From NCBI GenBank assembly GCA_019096195.1, contig JAGTXK010000046.1:1-64000 (forward strand): a stretch of DNA of 64,000 nucleotides, in the 5' to 3' direction. Positions 45,275-56,955 of this stretch are shown here, piece after piece. Origin of the DNA: Boletus sp. NGJ. Its lineage: Eukaryota > Basidiomycota > Agaricomycetes > Boletales > Boletaceae. Positions within the stretch are counted from its first letter, which is position 1. Each line of letters starts with the position of its first letter. A model generated the notes under the pieces. The model saw only the letters and a program-made list of their open reading frames with translations. It was not told where the DNA came from and did not search any database. The translations under genes were made by a program, and so were the position numbers.

Positions 45275-48200
45275 TCACTGACGTCTCCCATTCACCCCAT
45301 GGGCAGCTCGTGTCTCTTCCTCGCGATTCAACGCCTCTTCCCACCCTTCCTCAAACAAGTCCGTGTTCTCGGTCGGATGCGCGACAGACGCTGCGACCTT
45401 GGGCTTGTTTTTGCTCCGTAGCGCCGCTCGCCACACGTCCACCGCCTGCGGTGCCAAACTAGAGGAAAAGGGAGAAAGGAAACGGATCGCCTCAGTACCC
45501 AGATCAACCACCGACAGTCACTTCCTCACCTTGGCGCATACGTCCGAGCAAACAACGCCGCTTCTGGTGCTCGGTTCGTTTTCGCAAGCAGGTCCACACA
45601 CGCCTTGGTATCCCCCAGCTGGAAGAACGTCGCAAACGCCAGATTATTGGCCCCATTTTTCTCTGCAACGTCACCCAGAAGAAAAGAGCGACGTCAGCAA
45701 AAAAAAAACCTGCATCATAGACTCGGAATGATTCACCTGCAGTCGCAGCAAGCTGTTGTAATCCCTCCCGATCGCCCGTAGAGAGCAACAAGAGCATCAA
45801 CGCGCTCAGATCGTTTGCTCGCTGAAAGGCTTCCCGTGCGAGGTCAAATCGCCATACTGACAACGCGCGATCGCCCAACGCTTTCCACTTGATCTCTGCT
45901 TCGTCCTCAAACACCGAACGCGCAATATCGACAGCGGTGTCCAGGTCGTCGAGCTGCAACGATAGATCGAATTTGTGATCTAGGTCATTTGTCACTTGCA
46001 TCGCGAGTTCCTTGAGGTCTTTGATACCATTCACGTGAGCAGACGGACGTCTCGAGATCAGGAGTGAAAGACCTACCTCTGCCTTCGAGGAACCGTGCTA
46101 CTTTGTTGAATTGTTCTTTGGGTAGCGTGGGCAGGATTTTGTCGGCGGCTTCCATGTCACCACGGAGAACCGCCGTTTGGTACTCGACTACACTCAATGA
46201 CAATGCATAACCATAGACATTCATGTCCTTGTCTGCGAGGTACACCCGATTGTGTGCTGGTATGTACCCGAGGATGTACATCGGGCTAGAAAAGACGAGA
46301 TCAGCAGAGAAGGGAACATATCCAAACAGAACGTACATGTCTGATGGGCTAATGGTATAGGACTCGTTGCCGACGAAATAGTTGACTCGGTTACCCGCCG
46401 TGGTGTAGATGAAGCAATCCCCGACCCATTTCGCAGTCATGACACTACGAGGGATGTTAGATGACAACTCGTCCAATCATGGAAATCAAACGTGCTTGTC
46501 CGCGACCTCGGAGACGACATCGAAAGATTCTTCAACACCCTCGTCCGTGACCTCGACGCTCTCCTCAAGTTTTGCATTATATGCATCCCGGTCGAAACGC
46601 AAAATGTAAAACGATTCTTCAGAGGCGATCGCAACTAGGGATCCCGTCCCTGACCAATAAATCTTTCAACATCGTCAGTAAAGGCCTCGCCGAATAGCAA
46701 GAGACAGACAACACACATTTTTAGCGTCAACGTCTATCCGTCTTACAATCTCCCCACTCTCCCAGTCCCAAAACACCGCAAATCCTTTGCCTCGCGCACC
46801 TAGCAACGGGCCGCCGTGTAACCCCTCGATCGTCCAACTACCCGAACCTTTCATCCCCGCGCCACCCCTCTCTTTGAAGTTCTTGTAAATTTTCAACTTC
46901 AACTTGCTCTCCAGTATCGCATACGTATTTGAGTCACCCGCCCAAGCAAATGAGAGGCCATTCCCAAACGACTTGTTCCTCCACGCAAGCGCCGTATATA
47001 TGATGTACTCGCCGTCTCCGACGACCGTCACGAAGCGCCCGTTGGGAGAATGGATCAGATTGGTCGCAAAGATCTCCGTAGTACCGAGTTCTTTAGTCTG
47101 GAGAGGGATACGGTTGCCTTCAGCGGTCGTGTCGTCCGCAAGATTCTGTACGTTCGCCGAGAGAACAAGCTGGTTGCGCGTGTAGATAAGTTTTCCGGTG
47201 GGATCCATGCTGAACGTCGGCTCGTCCCGACCAAGCTAGGCAACATAGCTCAAGGGGGCACGCGCCATAATCATACACATGAACAGACCCACCTTGATGA
47301 CGACGATACCTTCATCGAATCCAACAGCGACTTCGTTCGCATCTCTTCGCAATGACACACACCACGCCCGCTCCAACGCATAACTCAGCGTATTTTCCAA
47401 CCGATACGTGTTACTATTCCAGATCTTGACCGTCCCGTCTTCGCTCCCGCTGATGATGATCGGCAAGTTGGGATGGAAGACCGCAAAAGAGGGGTTGTTG
47501 GTGTGACCTTCCATCGTTTGGACACAGCTCTTGCTAAGGTAGTCCCATATTTTGATCGTCTTGTCATCACCGGTCGTCACGAGGTACGGCTTGTCAGGCC
47601 CGGGGTAGAAATCGACATAATTAACTCCCTTGTCATGAGCGTCCATCGTGAAGTTGGCATTCGCGGAACCAAGAGACCACATCTTGACCGTCCGATCGAG
47701 ACAGGCAGATGCAAACGTGTTGGCGTCTTTCGGGTTAAACGTGATATTCATGATGTAGTGTGTGTGGCCCTCGTGTACCTATCAACCCAAGAAGGAAAAA
47801 AACGCGCCGCGTTCACATACACACATGATAGCATTCGTACGATGAAAAGAGAGGACACACCTGAATGCATTTCCACTGCTTATCCCAATCCCAGGCCTTG
47901 ATTGTCATATCGTCACTGCCCGTCAACACAATGCTCGCCGTCGGGTGCACTGCAAGACATCTAATATAATCCGGATGGGCCTCGAACGAGACAATTTTCT
48001 CGTGCGTGTTGTAGTTGAACACGCGAAGCTGAAAGTCGTCCGAACCGGCGATGAACCAATTTTTGCGCGGGATGAACCTTACACAGCGGACGGGGACGTT
48101 GGACACTTCGAAAGTTTTCACTAAAGCGCCTGTCTCATGATTGTAGATGTTCACCGAGCCATTGTAGAGGCCAGTGAGTAGCCATGGCTCGGTGGGGTGA

Positions 48201-48313
48201 AAGTCGGTTCCCTTGACGCGGTCGGATCGAGAGAATAGCTTGCGCTGGGAATGGTTGAGGTTATTTGGATTGAAAGGACACTTCAAAACACTCACGGACA
48301 CATCGAACAACAT
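45275..48313 (-). CDS. SEC27: Coatomer (COPI) subunit beta-prime
   Basis: Subunit of the COPI coat for Golgi-to-ER retrograde transport. Joined exons start [23 protein letters not shown] and continue with N-terminal WD40 repeats: [99 protein letters not shown] and [13 protein letters not shown] second propeller ([30 protein letters not shown]) and the alpha-solenoid ([40 protein letters not shown] across an intron) follow. The C-terminus is [20 protein letters not shown]. The first exon is only six codons; the ATG at 48313 was chosen because an earlier in-frame Met adds a leader not seen in the family. The gene appears intact. Confidence 0.96.
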
Positions 48314-48555
48314 TGTACTTGGATTGGTGGGGACCGAGATGTGCGGACCGGCGTCGAGAAAGTCAATGAGCAGCGTCACGTCCCAGGTATTGGACACGCT
48401 ACACTAGCATTTACAGACCCCCCTTTAGGTGGTGTTCCCATAAATAATATCTGACTGGTGCGCTCCATGTCTTATTACAGCATCTTACACCATGCTCAGT
48501 CGGTAAACATTCCTGATTTTCTCCTCTATACCCAAAATTCTAAGGATCCTTCTTG

Positions 48556-49565
48556 TTATAATGTACGCTGTGTTTTCGCAGGAGTCTGGATCACCTCCGA
48601 GTCTGCTCTTCGTTTCGCCGACATAGTAGGGCGTCCCTTTTTGATCCAGATGATTATCTGATCAAATGCCCATGTTGCTTCTTCAACATACGTGAGGTAG
48701 TCGGAAAACAATTCATGGTCAGGGAGAACGTGAGCAGATATCCAAGTGAGAGACAGTATGATCAGCGCGATTCCGTTTGGCCCAGTTCGACACAACTTTG
48801 ACCAATCGGATTGAGATGGAGCGTCCTTGGTGAACGGCTTTGCAAAGATCATTGTTCGCCAGACCGGTTGTAGAGTCGACCACCACTCTACAAATTCGTG
48901 GAAAAAGGTTTCGATATCATGGGCGGTCAACGGAACCTTCTTCCTTTCTAACACTCGGTGGCACTTCATCCATCCGTCGAAGAATAGCGGTCGGTAATCA
49001 GCGGACAGCTTGTGCTCGTTACTCTGTCGGATGTTGACACAATAGATATCGTGCTGACGCAACAGCATTTAAGATACTACGCACGCGACCGTCCGCTTGG
49101 AAGTTGCTCATCTCTTGAATCCGAAACCACAGACGAACTAATCGATTGAGGGGCTTCGTCGTTGGTATCGCTCGAACGTAGGCGATTGTGTCGATCAACC
49201 AGGTTGCACTACACTCCTCCTTGATGATGCCGAATTCTTCTGCCGAAATTCGTTCGTCACTGTCGACTTCGATCAAGCTTTTGTTTCTTCTTTGTCTCAG
49301 CGACAGACAGTATTTTTGAGTATCGGTGACTTACGACGGTCCATTGTCACGTTCGTCCTCGGTGAGCTGCGACGCTGATGCCTTGGGGCTTGGTGTGACC
49401 CAATTTGCAAAGCCTTCCGACAGCTGATCGCGTTCGTTGTCGTTACTGTGGATTTTTCACCGAGTTGCCGTTAAGTTTCCATGACGATTCGCATTACTGA
49501 TGTTGAACTTACTGGACGTTTGGTCGCATTGACGACGCGATTTCATTGTTTGTCTCGTTCGCCAT
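48556..49565 (-). CDS. Hypothetical fungal protein
   Basis: I do not recognise this protein. Five exons join with good phase: MANETNNEIASSMRPNV, NDNERDQLSEGFANWVTPS up to RDNGPS, then RRNKSLIEVDSDERISAEEF to SNFQADGR, and from HDIYCVNIRQSNEHKLSADY to AKTQRTL. The N-terminal third is polar and acidic. The C-terminal part is helical and Trp-rich (FFHEFVEWWSTLQPVWRTMI, EEATWAFDQIIIWIKK). There is no signal peptide and no clear transmembrane helix, though LIILSLTWISAHVL is hydrophobic. The tail is basic. The Trp-rich WW-TLQPVWR region recalls uncharacterised Agaricomycete proteins, so the gene is probably lineage-specific. Confidence 0.6.
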
Positions 49566-49860
49566 GATAGCGATCAGAGGAAGATCATTGTCGACAGCGC
49601 ACGATCGCGGTCTAACTGTTTGTCTGTCCAGTCAGCTGCGAAGCAATTCATCAACCAAGTTTGTACTGACCCTCTGTCGTCGACGTCGCATCACTGTTTC
49701 TTGACTTACTCATGTTGAGGCCCGTTGCGTTAGGCTTGGAAGGATCTTCCGGGTTCCGAGGGCCGTTTCCGGTATTCGTTCCTTTTTCGTAAGTTATTAC
49801 GGACCTTTCGGGTCCAGGAATACACGTCTATGTACTACGGGAAATTGAACATTGTTAGTG

Positions 49861-51641
49861 TCAAGAAAAACATCTCTCCCAGTCGCCGCCGCCGTTACTC
49901 CGAGCGTACACCTGACTCTCCACGAAAGCGCTCAGCGCGCACAACCCATCTTCGTTCGCACCACAAAACTCCAGTGGTTGCACCGCATCGTTGACAAGTA
50001 TCCTGACGTACTCCCCATCGTCATCGCACCGCAGCTTCTCCGTGATCATGCGTCCAGAAAAAGGCGTCATCCTAGATATCCGCCATTGTCGCGCTAGATC
50101 CAGTCCGTCGGTCCTTGGTGGTTCATCAGGACGGAAGAGTCCGATCGCAGAATAAATGGCGACCATCTGATTATCGTGCGAGAAATCGGCATAGAAATTA
50201 CCATCAAGGGGGAAGGTAACTGGCGATGCATCAAGCGTCTGGTTCGTTTGCGTCTTGTCTTGGACGGGCTGGCCTGTCAACCTAGCCAATAACTCATTGG
50301 CATATCCAACACCCTGAACAGGACCCAGCGAGTTACCGTGCCTAGAATGGGGATTCAGTAAAAGTCGGGTCTGACAAGCCATTGACTTACCCGGTCTTGT
50401 AATACTTCAGCAAATCGTCATAGTACTCGCGCGCTTGCCATTCTTCTACAGTGAACAAACCACAGAATGGACTGGCAGTTCCGTGAAAAAGTGTCTCGAA
50501 GGCACACAAAGGCATGAGTTCTGTGACGTCGCTATTATCAAGCTTCGCGCCTGGCACAGCCTCGTTTATTCTCTCCACAATCGGCGGGGTGAAGCTGTCA
50601 CGCCAAGCCTTCCCCGGTTTCTTGAGCTTTTTTGCGTTGGGGCACCTGGAACCATCTAATGTGTTGTTCGCCTTGTGATAACGAGAGTGAGCACCGGTCG
50701 CCACGTTCATGTAAACACATATACATATACTCACACCTTTCTCCTCCGAGATGACGACCGATACACTTGGCGAGTACACGTGCCCACTGGCAGCAGAGAA
50801 ACCTTGACATGACTAATTAGATCAGTGTGCATGAGAAGTAGGGGGCAAGATAGACCTTGTGTCCAGTTTGCGGCAGAGTATACTACACGTTCACTGTCTG
50901 ATGTTCTTACGAAGGGCAACTGGTCGTCCTTGACCAAGTGTTTGTACCGTAGATAGTGTTCAGAGCCAGAATCGAAAGCCCTGAAAACATCGATCAGGTG
51001 AGCGAAATCAAGATACACTATACATACTCCTTGGCGCCAAGAGGAAGCAGGTCGTCTACACCCAAATCCCACTCGAATTCTCTCAGGAACTCGTATTTCT
51101 TCGAGCGGGACCCCGCATTTATAAGCTTCTGGACAGGTTCTTTGATTCGCTTCGAGTGGCTTGCAGTGGGGAATCTCGTGCCATGTCTCTGGAGCTGCTG
51201 CGCTGTCACAACAAACCTGGGCCACACCACGAGTTACATACCAAGTTCACCTATATTGCCATATACCCTTTTGAGATAACCGGAAAACGAATCGGAACGG
51301 GAGCAACATACTTGTACAACCTCGCAGCGCTCAGGTGGCGCTATGTACTCTGCGGCCGGGAAGTATGGAGAGTGAGCAGCCCAAGCCTGCTGCACTTCCT
51401 TGGGTAATCCAGAATATGCCATTGTCTTGGGCGGTGAGCCCGAACACCAGCGCCAGCGTCCATAGTGGAAGTAGCTCGCTGAGAACAGCAAAGCGAGCGT
51501 GACGAGGGCTACCGCGTGCCAAAAGCGCCTACGACGATGGTCGTATTGTGAGGTATCATGCGGGAAGTGACCTGTCTTGTCTTGAAGGAAAAGAGGCAGA
51601 GATCTAGTATCACGGCGGGTCATGGCAAACAGACCACCCAT
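49861..51641 (-). CDS. Histidine acid phosphatase, phytase-like, with N-terminal membrane anchor
   Basis: Predicted to release phosphate from phytate or other phosphomonoesters outside the cell. The N-terminus (MGGLFAMTRRDTRS; a second possible start at the internal Met) has a basic stretch and then one hydrophobic helix (WHAVALVTLALLFSASYFHY), suggesting a signal anchor and not a cleaved signal. The catalytic RHGTRFP motif is at 51168-51188, intact, followed by FDSGSEHYLRYKHL, LPFVRTSDSERVVYSAANWT, LCAFETLFHGTASPFCGLFT, NSLGPVQGVGYANELL and the HD proton-donor motif FSHDNQMV (about 50,170). C-terminal cysteines (EFCGANEDGLCALSAFV, RCFS) fit the disulphides of this family. About six introns. 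Length is near that of fungal phytases. Confidence 0.9.
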
Positions 51642-51879
51642 CGTGGAGAACGTGGAACAAGCAGCATGATGCCTGGTGGAGCAGTATATATGAATGCACG
51701 TTCGTGCAGTTGGTGGAGTAAAGATGGAATGGTCGCGTTCGCCAAATCATATCCACAAATGGACAAATGGTTGTCTCTGCGTCATTCTGATTGGCTCAGT
51801 GTACAGCCAACCACTGGCAAAATTGCATCAGACATGCCTGCACGTTGCTTGCACGTGAAATCTCGACCGATTTAGAATG
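51642..51879. promoter_or_regulatory. Upstream region of the phytase-like gene
   Basis: Short non-coding stretch upstream of the phosphatase start codon. No specific motif identified. Confidence 0.3.
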
Positions 51880-53070
51880 TTCGGCTCCCCCACCGCCTGC
51901 CATCGGAACCGCATCAGCCCAAACCACCCGCCCACGGAATGGAAGGCAACGCTGACACCGGAAAAGCCGCCTTTCTGGGCAGTATGCGATGCCCCACCAC
52001 GTATTTCGCAGAAACCTTTGGCTGCGAGCCTAGCAGAGATGCGGAAATTGAGCACTGCCAAAAGTCTGTCAGTTCGCCGGGTGGTAAACGTGGCTGAATG
52101 AATTCCTGAGACCGCGTTTGCATATGCACTCGAAGCTATGCATCTTTCCCACGAGGAGTCACTGAGCGTGCGAGTGTCTGCCTGTCTCTTTGAGTCCACC
52201 ACTGAAATCAGCCAATCTCTCCATGATCTCACCCATCCTCTGTTCAGAATTTGAGGGCTTTACCTACATACTAGCATCTGAAAAACTACCCGAGGGGGAG
52301 GCTGCCTCCCCGAGGGTAACTAACCCCGTTTTGGATTGATTATTGCATTTTTCCTAGCCATCCTCCAATCACAGCTCGCAAATGGCCGGAGGCAGAGTAG
52401 TCGAGCGATAACGTTACACACCGTCTTGCAGATGCTGACTAGTCTCTCAGTGCGTTGCGTAACCATAACATATTACACGGCACTGGAAGCAGGGACGACA
52501 CATCCAATATTTCGAATATCAGCGCTTCAGCGTTGCACAGATGATGGATCACAACTCAATTCGAGTCTTTGAAAGCCGCAACGCGAACCGGCCCATTGTC
52601 ATGAACGCTGAAATACCAACATGGTCAGCAATTACACCGTTTACTTGGTCGCGCGATGGACAGCGAATATTCGTTGCATGAGTCTATGGGTCGCTGAAGC
52701 GGACTCTCGACATCCCCAACGAGAGACATGGAAATTACTGTGGCTAGTAATCGGAAATATGCGGCCACCTTCGTAGATCGTTACATCTCGTTCCGAGTCT
52801 CACAGATCCGCCGCCTTCCGCTCGACGACATTCGAGATATAAGTTGATTGCTCTTTCCCTAGGCAGTAGTTATATCGCGACCAGTGAATTCGGCAGGAAG
52901 ATTACCACTCACACTCCCAGCAATATCCTTCCGCATTCTTATGGCCCATTCCATGTTATGAACTGCATGTTCATCTATATCTCCGTTGACACCTATGCAT
53001 GCAGCCCGGGGGCGATTCCCGCTGTTGTCCTTGAGCGGTCCTCTGACCTGCTATCTCGTCTTCTCTAGAT
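51880..53070 (+). pseudogene. Degenerate WD40-like coding relic
   Basis: Broken plus-strand frames have coding-like composition: AEMRKLSTAKSLSVRRVVNV, then YALEAMHLSHEESLSVRVSA, then HNSIRVFESRNANRPIVMNA, TPFTWSRDGQRIFVA and LIALSLGSSYIATSEFGRKI. The later pieces look like WD40 blades (WSRDGQRI; SYIATSxxGRxIT). Stops and frame changes separate all blocks and no full model can be built. Such proteins are common in expanded WD40/NTPase families of Agaricomycetes; assignment to one is inference. Its right part falls inside the left arm of the inverted duplication. Confidence 0.5.
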
Positions 53071-53985
53071 GAGGACTATGTTTTCCGATATACTAGTGAG
53101 TACTCCTCGGCACAACTATCTTAGGGATCTCCCCACGAGGAGCGTGACTCAGAATGTCTAAAGAGAGCCAAGAACGACACGATGAGGACCACTGGAATCC
53201 GAGCGTCCAGAATTCCAAATCAGCGGATTGATCTCCGGTAGGATTCTCCATTTGCAAAGAGACTTATGCATTACGTGTAAGTACGAAGGAATCCAAGTTT
53301 ATGATCACACTCAGATCCGGATGAGTCGCAGACCCCCTGCGAGGAGGGTGATAATGACCTGCATAGGAGCCAGTTAAACTCTTTCTTGGATGCGTTTCGT
53401 GGCCCTCGAAAGGTGGAGTTGCCACCCAACGTGCCAGGACCCAACCTGACTGTTAATATGACGAGGTGTCGTCACTCACTCGTAGGCTCCTTTAGCAAAA
53501 TTCCACATTTTCTGGTGTAAGTTTTATACCCAGTCACGCTGTCATGACAAACATGGACACATACACAGGCAGACGGGTCAACGTTTCAACCTCCCTGGCC
53601 GCCATCTGACAGTCTGGCCATGTACAAAAATGACCTTCGTGTGGGTTTTCTTCACATGAGAGTGCAGACTCAGTATCTAAAATCCTATAAAATTGCGCCC
53701 CCACCCCGCAAGCTCGTGGCTCCTCCGTCACAGCAAGTATCTCAACACTCATGTACTCTTCCTTCCCGCCCTTTTCGTTACGAGCGGCGTTCTTGCACAA
53801 CGGAGTGGCGTGGCTACTAGTTACACCCCCGACGTTACCTAAACCGTGGTGGACTACAAAGAAGATTGTTTCGTTTTCTGCAGCCACCAAAACTGCTCGG
53901 GCACATGTGAGGTTGTCAACGTCGAGTATGCGCCTGCAGACGACGAGCACGACGCTCCGGACGACATGGGCCGCCTGTCCATGTA
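52650..53985 (+). repeat. Left arm of a diverged inverted duplication
   Basis: This arm aligns in reverse complement with 54845-56495. Shared landmarks in order: CGCGCGATGGA at the outer end, GATTCCCGCTGTTGTCCT (53010-53030), GAGCCAAGAACGACACGATG (about 53165-53187), ATGGACACATACACAGG, CCTGGCCGCCATCT and the secreted-protein gene copy. Identity is high in patches and lower elsewhere, with indels. Confidence 0.8.
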
Positions 53986-53990
53986 CGTGC
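53735..53990 (+). pseudogene. Dead copy of the small secreted protein gene
   Basis: Clear paralogue of the gene at 54653-55099, in the opposite orientation. Matching blocks: PALFVTSGVLAQ, SYTPDVT, CFVFCSHQNCSGTCEV, DEHDAPDDMGRLSMY. At the position of the paralogue's start ATG this copy has AAG (53735-53737). An in-frame TAA lies at 53840-53842 just after PDVT. Homology stops near 53,985, so the C-terminal half is missing. Promoter-proximal sequence upstream is also shared. Confidence 0.85.
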
Positions 53991-54652
53991 ATTTCCAAAT
54001 CTTTTCATCCCCTTTCGACAGAGCTCACATGTCCCAGAAAGGTGATCAAAGGGTTGGAAGTCTTGCGCGATCTACCTCGACTGAGGAGATAACGAAGCCA
54101 AACCAGAGGACTCGGACCGTAACGCACACGAGATTCTCGTGATTCGAATTCATAGTTGCAGTTGCTTGCCTTGACACCTCTGCGACGAACAAGGCTTCGA
54201 CCCACACGAGGATCAATCGAGCATGTCATAAACAATGCCCTGGACGTGGTTGGCACGGACCGGGAACCTTGGACTCCTTGGCCCTGTGCATCCACAACGA
54301 CGATTCGATATTACCATCGTCATGATACATTATCCAGTAAGCGCAGTTCAAAAACCTCAGGGAAGGAACAATTGATCAAAGAAAAATGACCACAACGGAA
54401 CTTGTACGATTTCAATTTCATGCTAATAATGTCTTATTGAATTTGGGCGTAGCGACCTAGATGTGCTTCAATACCGTATATATCGGAACTCGATGCTGTA
54501 CACCTGCAATCCTGTTAACAGATTTCCCCCAGCAATCAAGATCAGTGAAAAGGGTAAAGGTAGTAACAGATCTCAGGGCCTCACCCACACTCCAGCCTCT
54601 CTTCTTCTTTTCTCGCGAACTGCACTTAACATACTCCTATATTAATGTAAGT
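53986..54652. other. Spacer between the inverted arms
   Basis: No recognised gene. It separates the broken plus-strand copy from the 3' end of the intact minus-strand copy; the innermost part is AT-rich around 54,360-54,460. Confidence 0.45.
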
Positions 54653-55099
54653 CTATGGTAAGGAGACAGAAGAAGTGAAATCCATACAGTTCTGGAGAAA
54701 ATAGAAATAATCGTAAAAGTAAGTCGGAACACCGTTGTCATACAGATTATAGCAGGTGTTCGGCCCGATTTGCACATCGGCAGTGCATTCAGTGGGGCTG
54801 ATGCATGTGTACAGGTCCCAGGCGTAACTGCCGGGATCATACCAGTAAATGGACAGGTAGCCCATGTCGTTTGGAGCATCGTGCCCATCGTCTGCAGCGA
54901 TGTACGCGGTGCTCTCGATTTCACACGTGCCCGAGCAGTCTTGAGCGCTGCAGAAGACGAACGAGTCGACGTGTCCATTAATTGGCCCAGGGTAGGTAAC
55001 GTCGGGGGTGTAACCGGTAGCCACAGCACTCAGTTGGGCAAGAACGCCACTCGTAACGAAGAGGGCGGGGAAGAGGAGTGTATGAGTGTTGAAATACAT
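54653..55099 (-). CDS. Small secreted Cys-containing protein
   Basis: Probably a secreted protein of 148 residues with no recognised domain. It starts MYFNTHTLLFPALFVTSGVL, a good signal peptide (hydrophobic core, likely cleavage after VLAQ or nearby). The mature part is rich in Tyr, Asp and Cys: FVFCSAQDCSGTCEI, STAYIAADDGHDAPNDMG, YTCISPTECTADVQIG, NTCYNLYDNGVPTYFYDYF and LQNCMDF. Seven cysteines are visible, allowing several disulphides. The start was set at the Met before the hydrophobic core; an in-frame upstream Met would push the signal inward. It could be an effector-like or structural secreted protein, but nothing specific supports either. It is the intact member of an inverted pair. 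Confidence 0.7.
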   Translation of the reverse strand: MYFNTHTLLFPALFVTSGVLAQLSAVATGYTPDVTYPGPINGHVDSFVFCSAQDCSGTCEIESTAYIAADDGHDAPNDMGYLSIYWYDPGSYAWDLYTCISPTECTADVQIGPNTCYNLYDNGVPTYFYDYFYFLQNCMDFTSSVSLP

Positions 55100-56495
55100 G
55101 GTGTGACAGACCAATGTGTTCAACAAAGGTAACAAACTTGCAGGTCGGAAGAACGATTTATGGAATCCTAGGTGCTCAGCACTCTCGTGTGACGAAAACC
55201 CACGCGAAGGTCATCGTGGTGCATGATCGGACTGTGAGATGGCGGCCAGGGAGGCTGACCTGTCCACCTGTGTATGTGTCCATTCTTGACATGTGATATG
55301 GCAGCGTGAGTCGGTGTAGAACCAACACCACGAAATCCGAGATCGCGTCAAGACATCTGCATCAACAATGACAAAGTTGCAGATGATGTTCTGCCACAAC
55401 GCGGTGAGCAATCATGCATTGGGTCCACAAATAACATCTCACCTCTTCTTCACGCCAATGAAGGTGACGGCGGAAACAGCTCCCAACGGATAGCTTGGTT
55501 TCCACAGTTTAATGGATGTTGGTACATCCTGCCACCGGAAATATCTTCCGTTTTCTACCTGATGCACATTTTTATGACACCGGGTGTCAGGAGGATGTGC
55601 GTCAGGGCGGACTTCATTAAGAGAGCCTACGAGTAAGTAACGATACGAATCTCGTCAAATTAATAGTCAAATCGGGGTCCTGGCACGTTGGATGGTGACT
55701 TGATCTTGTGAGGATCACAAAAACCAGTCCCAGAAAGGGATAGACGGGCTCCTCAGCAGATAATTATCACCCTGTCGCTGCGGGACTCTGACTCAGCGGA
55801 GTCTCAGCCGGATCTGAGTGTGATCATAAACTCGGATTCCTTCGTGCCTACATGTAATACTTAAGTCGGTGAGACATTTTCACTAAGCGAATGGAGAATC
55901 CTACCGAAGGAATCTGCTGATTTGGCGTCCTGGACGCTCAGGTTTCAAGGGTCCTCATCGTGTCGTTCTTGGCTCCCTTTAGATATTTCCGAGTCACGTT
56001 CCTCGTATGGAGATCTCTAATAGGGTATATAAAGGTGACGAGTGCATCGGAAAATAGAGTCCTGACAGGGTATATCTAGAGGGCAGGTCAGAGTACCGCT
56101 CGAGGACAACAGCGGGAATCACCCCCCGGCTGCATGCAGGAGATTTGCATGAACACGGAGTTCATGACAAGAGCCTACGTCGCGAATGCACAGAGGGCTT
56201 ACATAGAATGGACCATAGGAGTGCGGAAGGATATCCCAGTGGTAATCTTCCTACCAAACCCACTTGTCGCGAGACAGCTGCTGCCTGGGAAAAGAGCTGT
56301 AGACCTGCATCTTGAATGTCGTCCAACTCAAGGCGGATCTGTGAGAGACCCTCAGAACGAGATGTAGCGGTCTGCGAAGCCGTAGCCGGGAATTTCCAAG
56401 AGCAATCGACACGACCTCATCAGTGGTGTCGAGAGTCCACTTCAGCGACTCGTTGCGACCAATGCAACGAATTTTTGCTATCCATCGCGCGATCA
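54845..56495 (-). repeat. Right arm of a diverged inverted duplication
   Basis: Reverse-complement counterpart of 52650-53985, about 300 bp longer through indels. It contains the N-terminal half and upstream region of the intact secreted-protein gene and, near its outer end, a WD40-like relic (minus strand near 56,250-56,496, SLKWTLDTTDEVVSIALG) matching the relic in the left arm. Confidence 0.8.
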
Positions 56496-56955
56496 ATAAA
56501 TCCGACGTCGCTACTTGGAAATATATATAACAATCTCTTACCTCTTGAGGCCCGTCCGCAACTCCCGATGTTGAAGCTAAGACCAGCCCGGCCCTGGTAA
56601 CTTACAGTAAATGTATTCCATCAGAACTCAGAAAGGGAAACGAAAGGTGTCCTGTTTGTCACGCACCTTAGGTCCTTTCGTTTTGGTTCGCTGGTGGCAA
56701 ACGGTGGGAATTAAAAATGAAAGAAAACGGAGGGCTGCTGAATGGCACTGGATTCCCCAGCGCGCTAGTCTGCTGCAGCGTGATAAGATTGGCGCCCAAA
56801 TTGTATTCACGTTTCACACATACACATTTTCTTGACTCGTGTGGTACGGACACTCATTGACCGTCATCGATGTATCTCACCACCTCACCGCCCATCACAG
56901 TACTGGTATTGGTCACCATGACGTTTATCTCGTACCAAATCACCCCCGACCAACA
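56496..56955. other. Intergenic region
   Basis: Beyond the right arm of the duplication and before the stop of the next minus-strand gene. Short open frames are present; none is supported. Confidence 0.4.
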
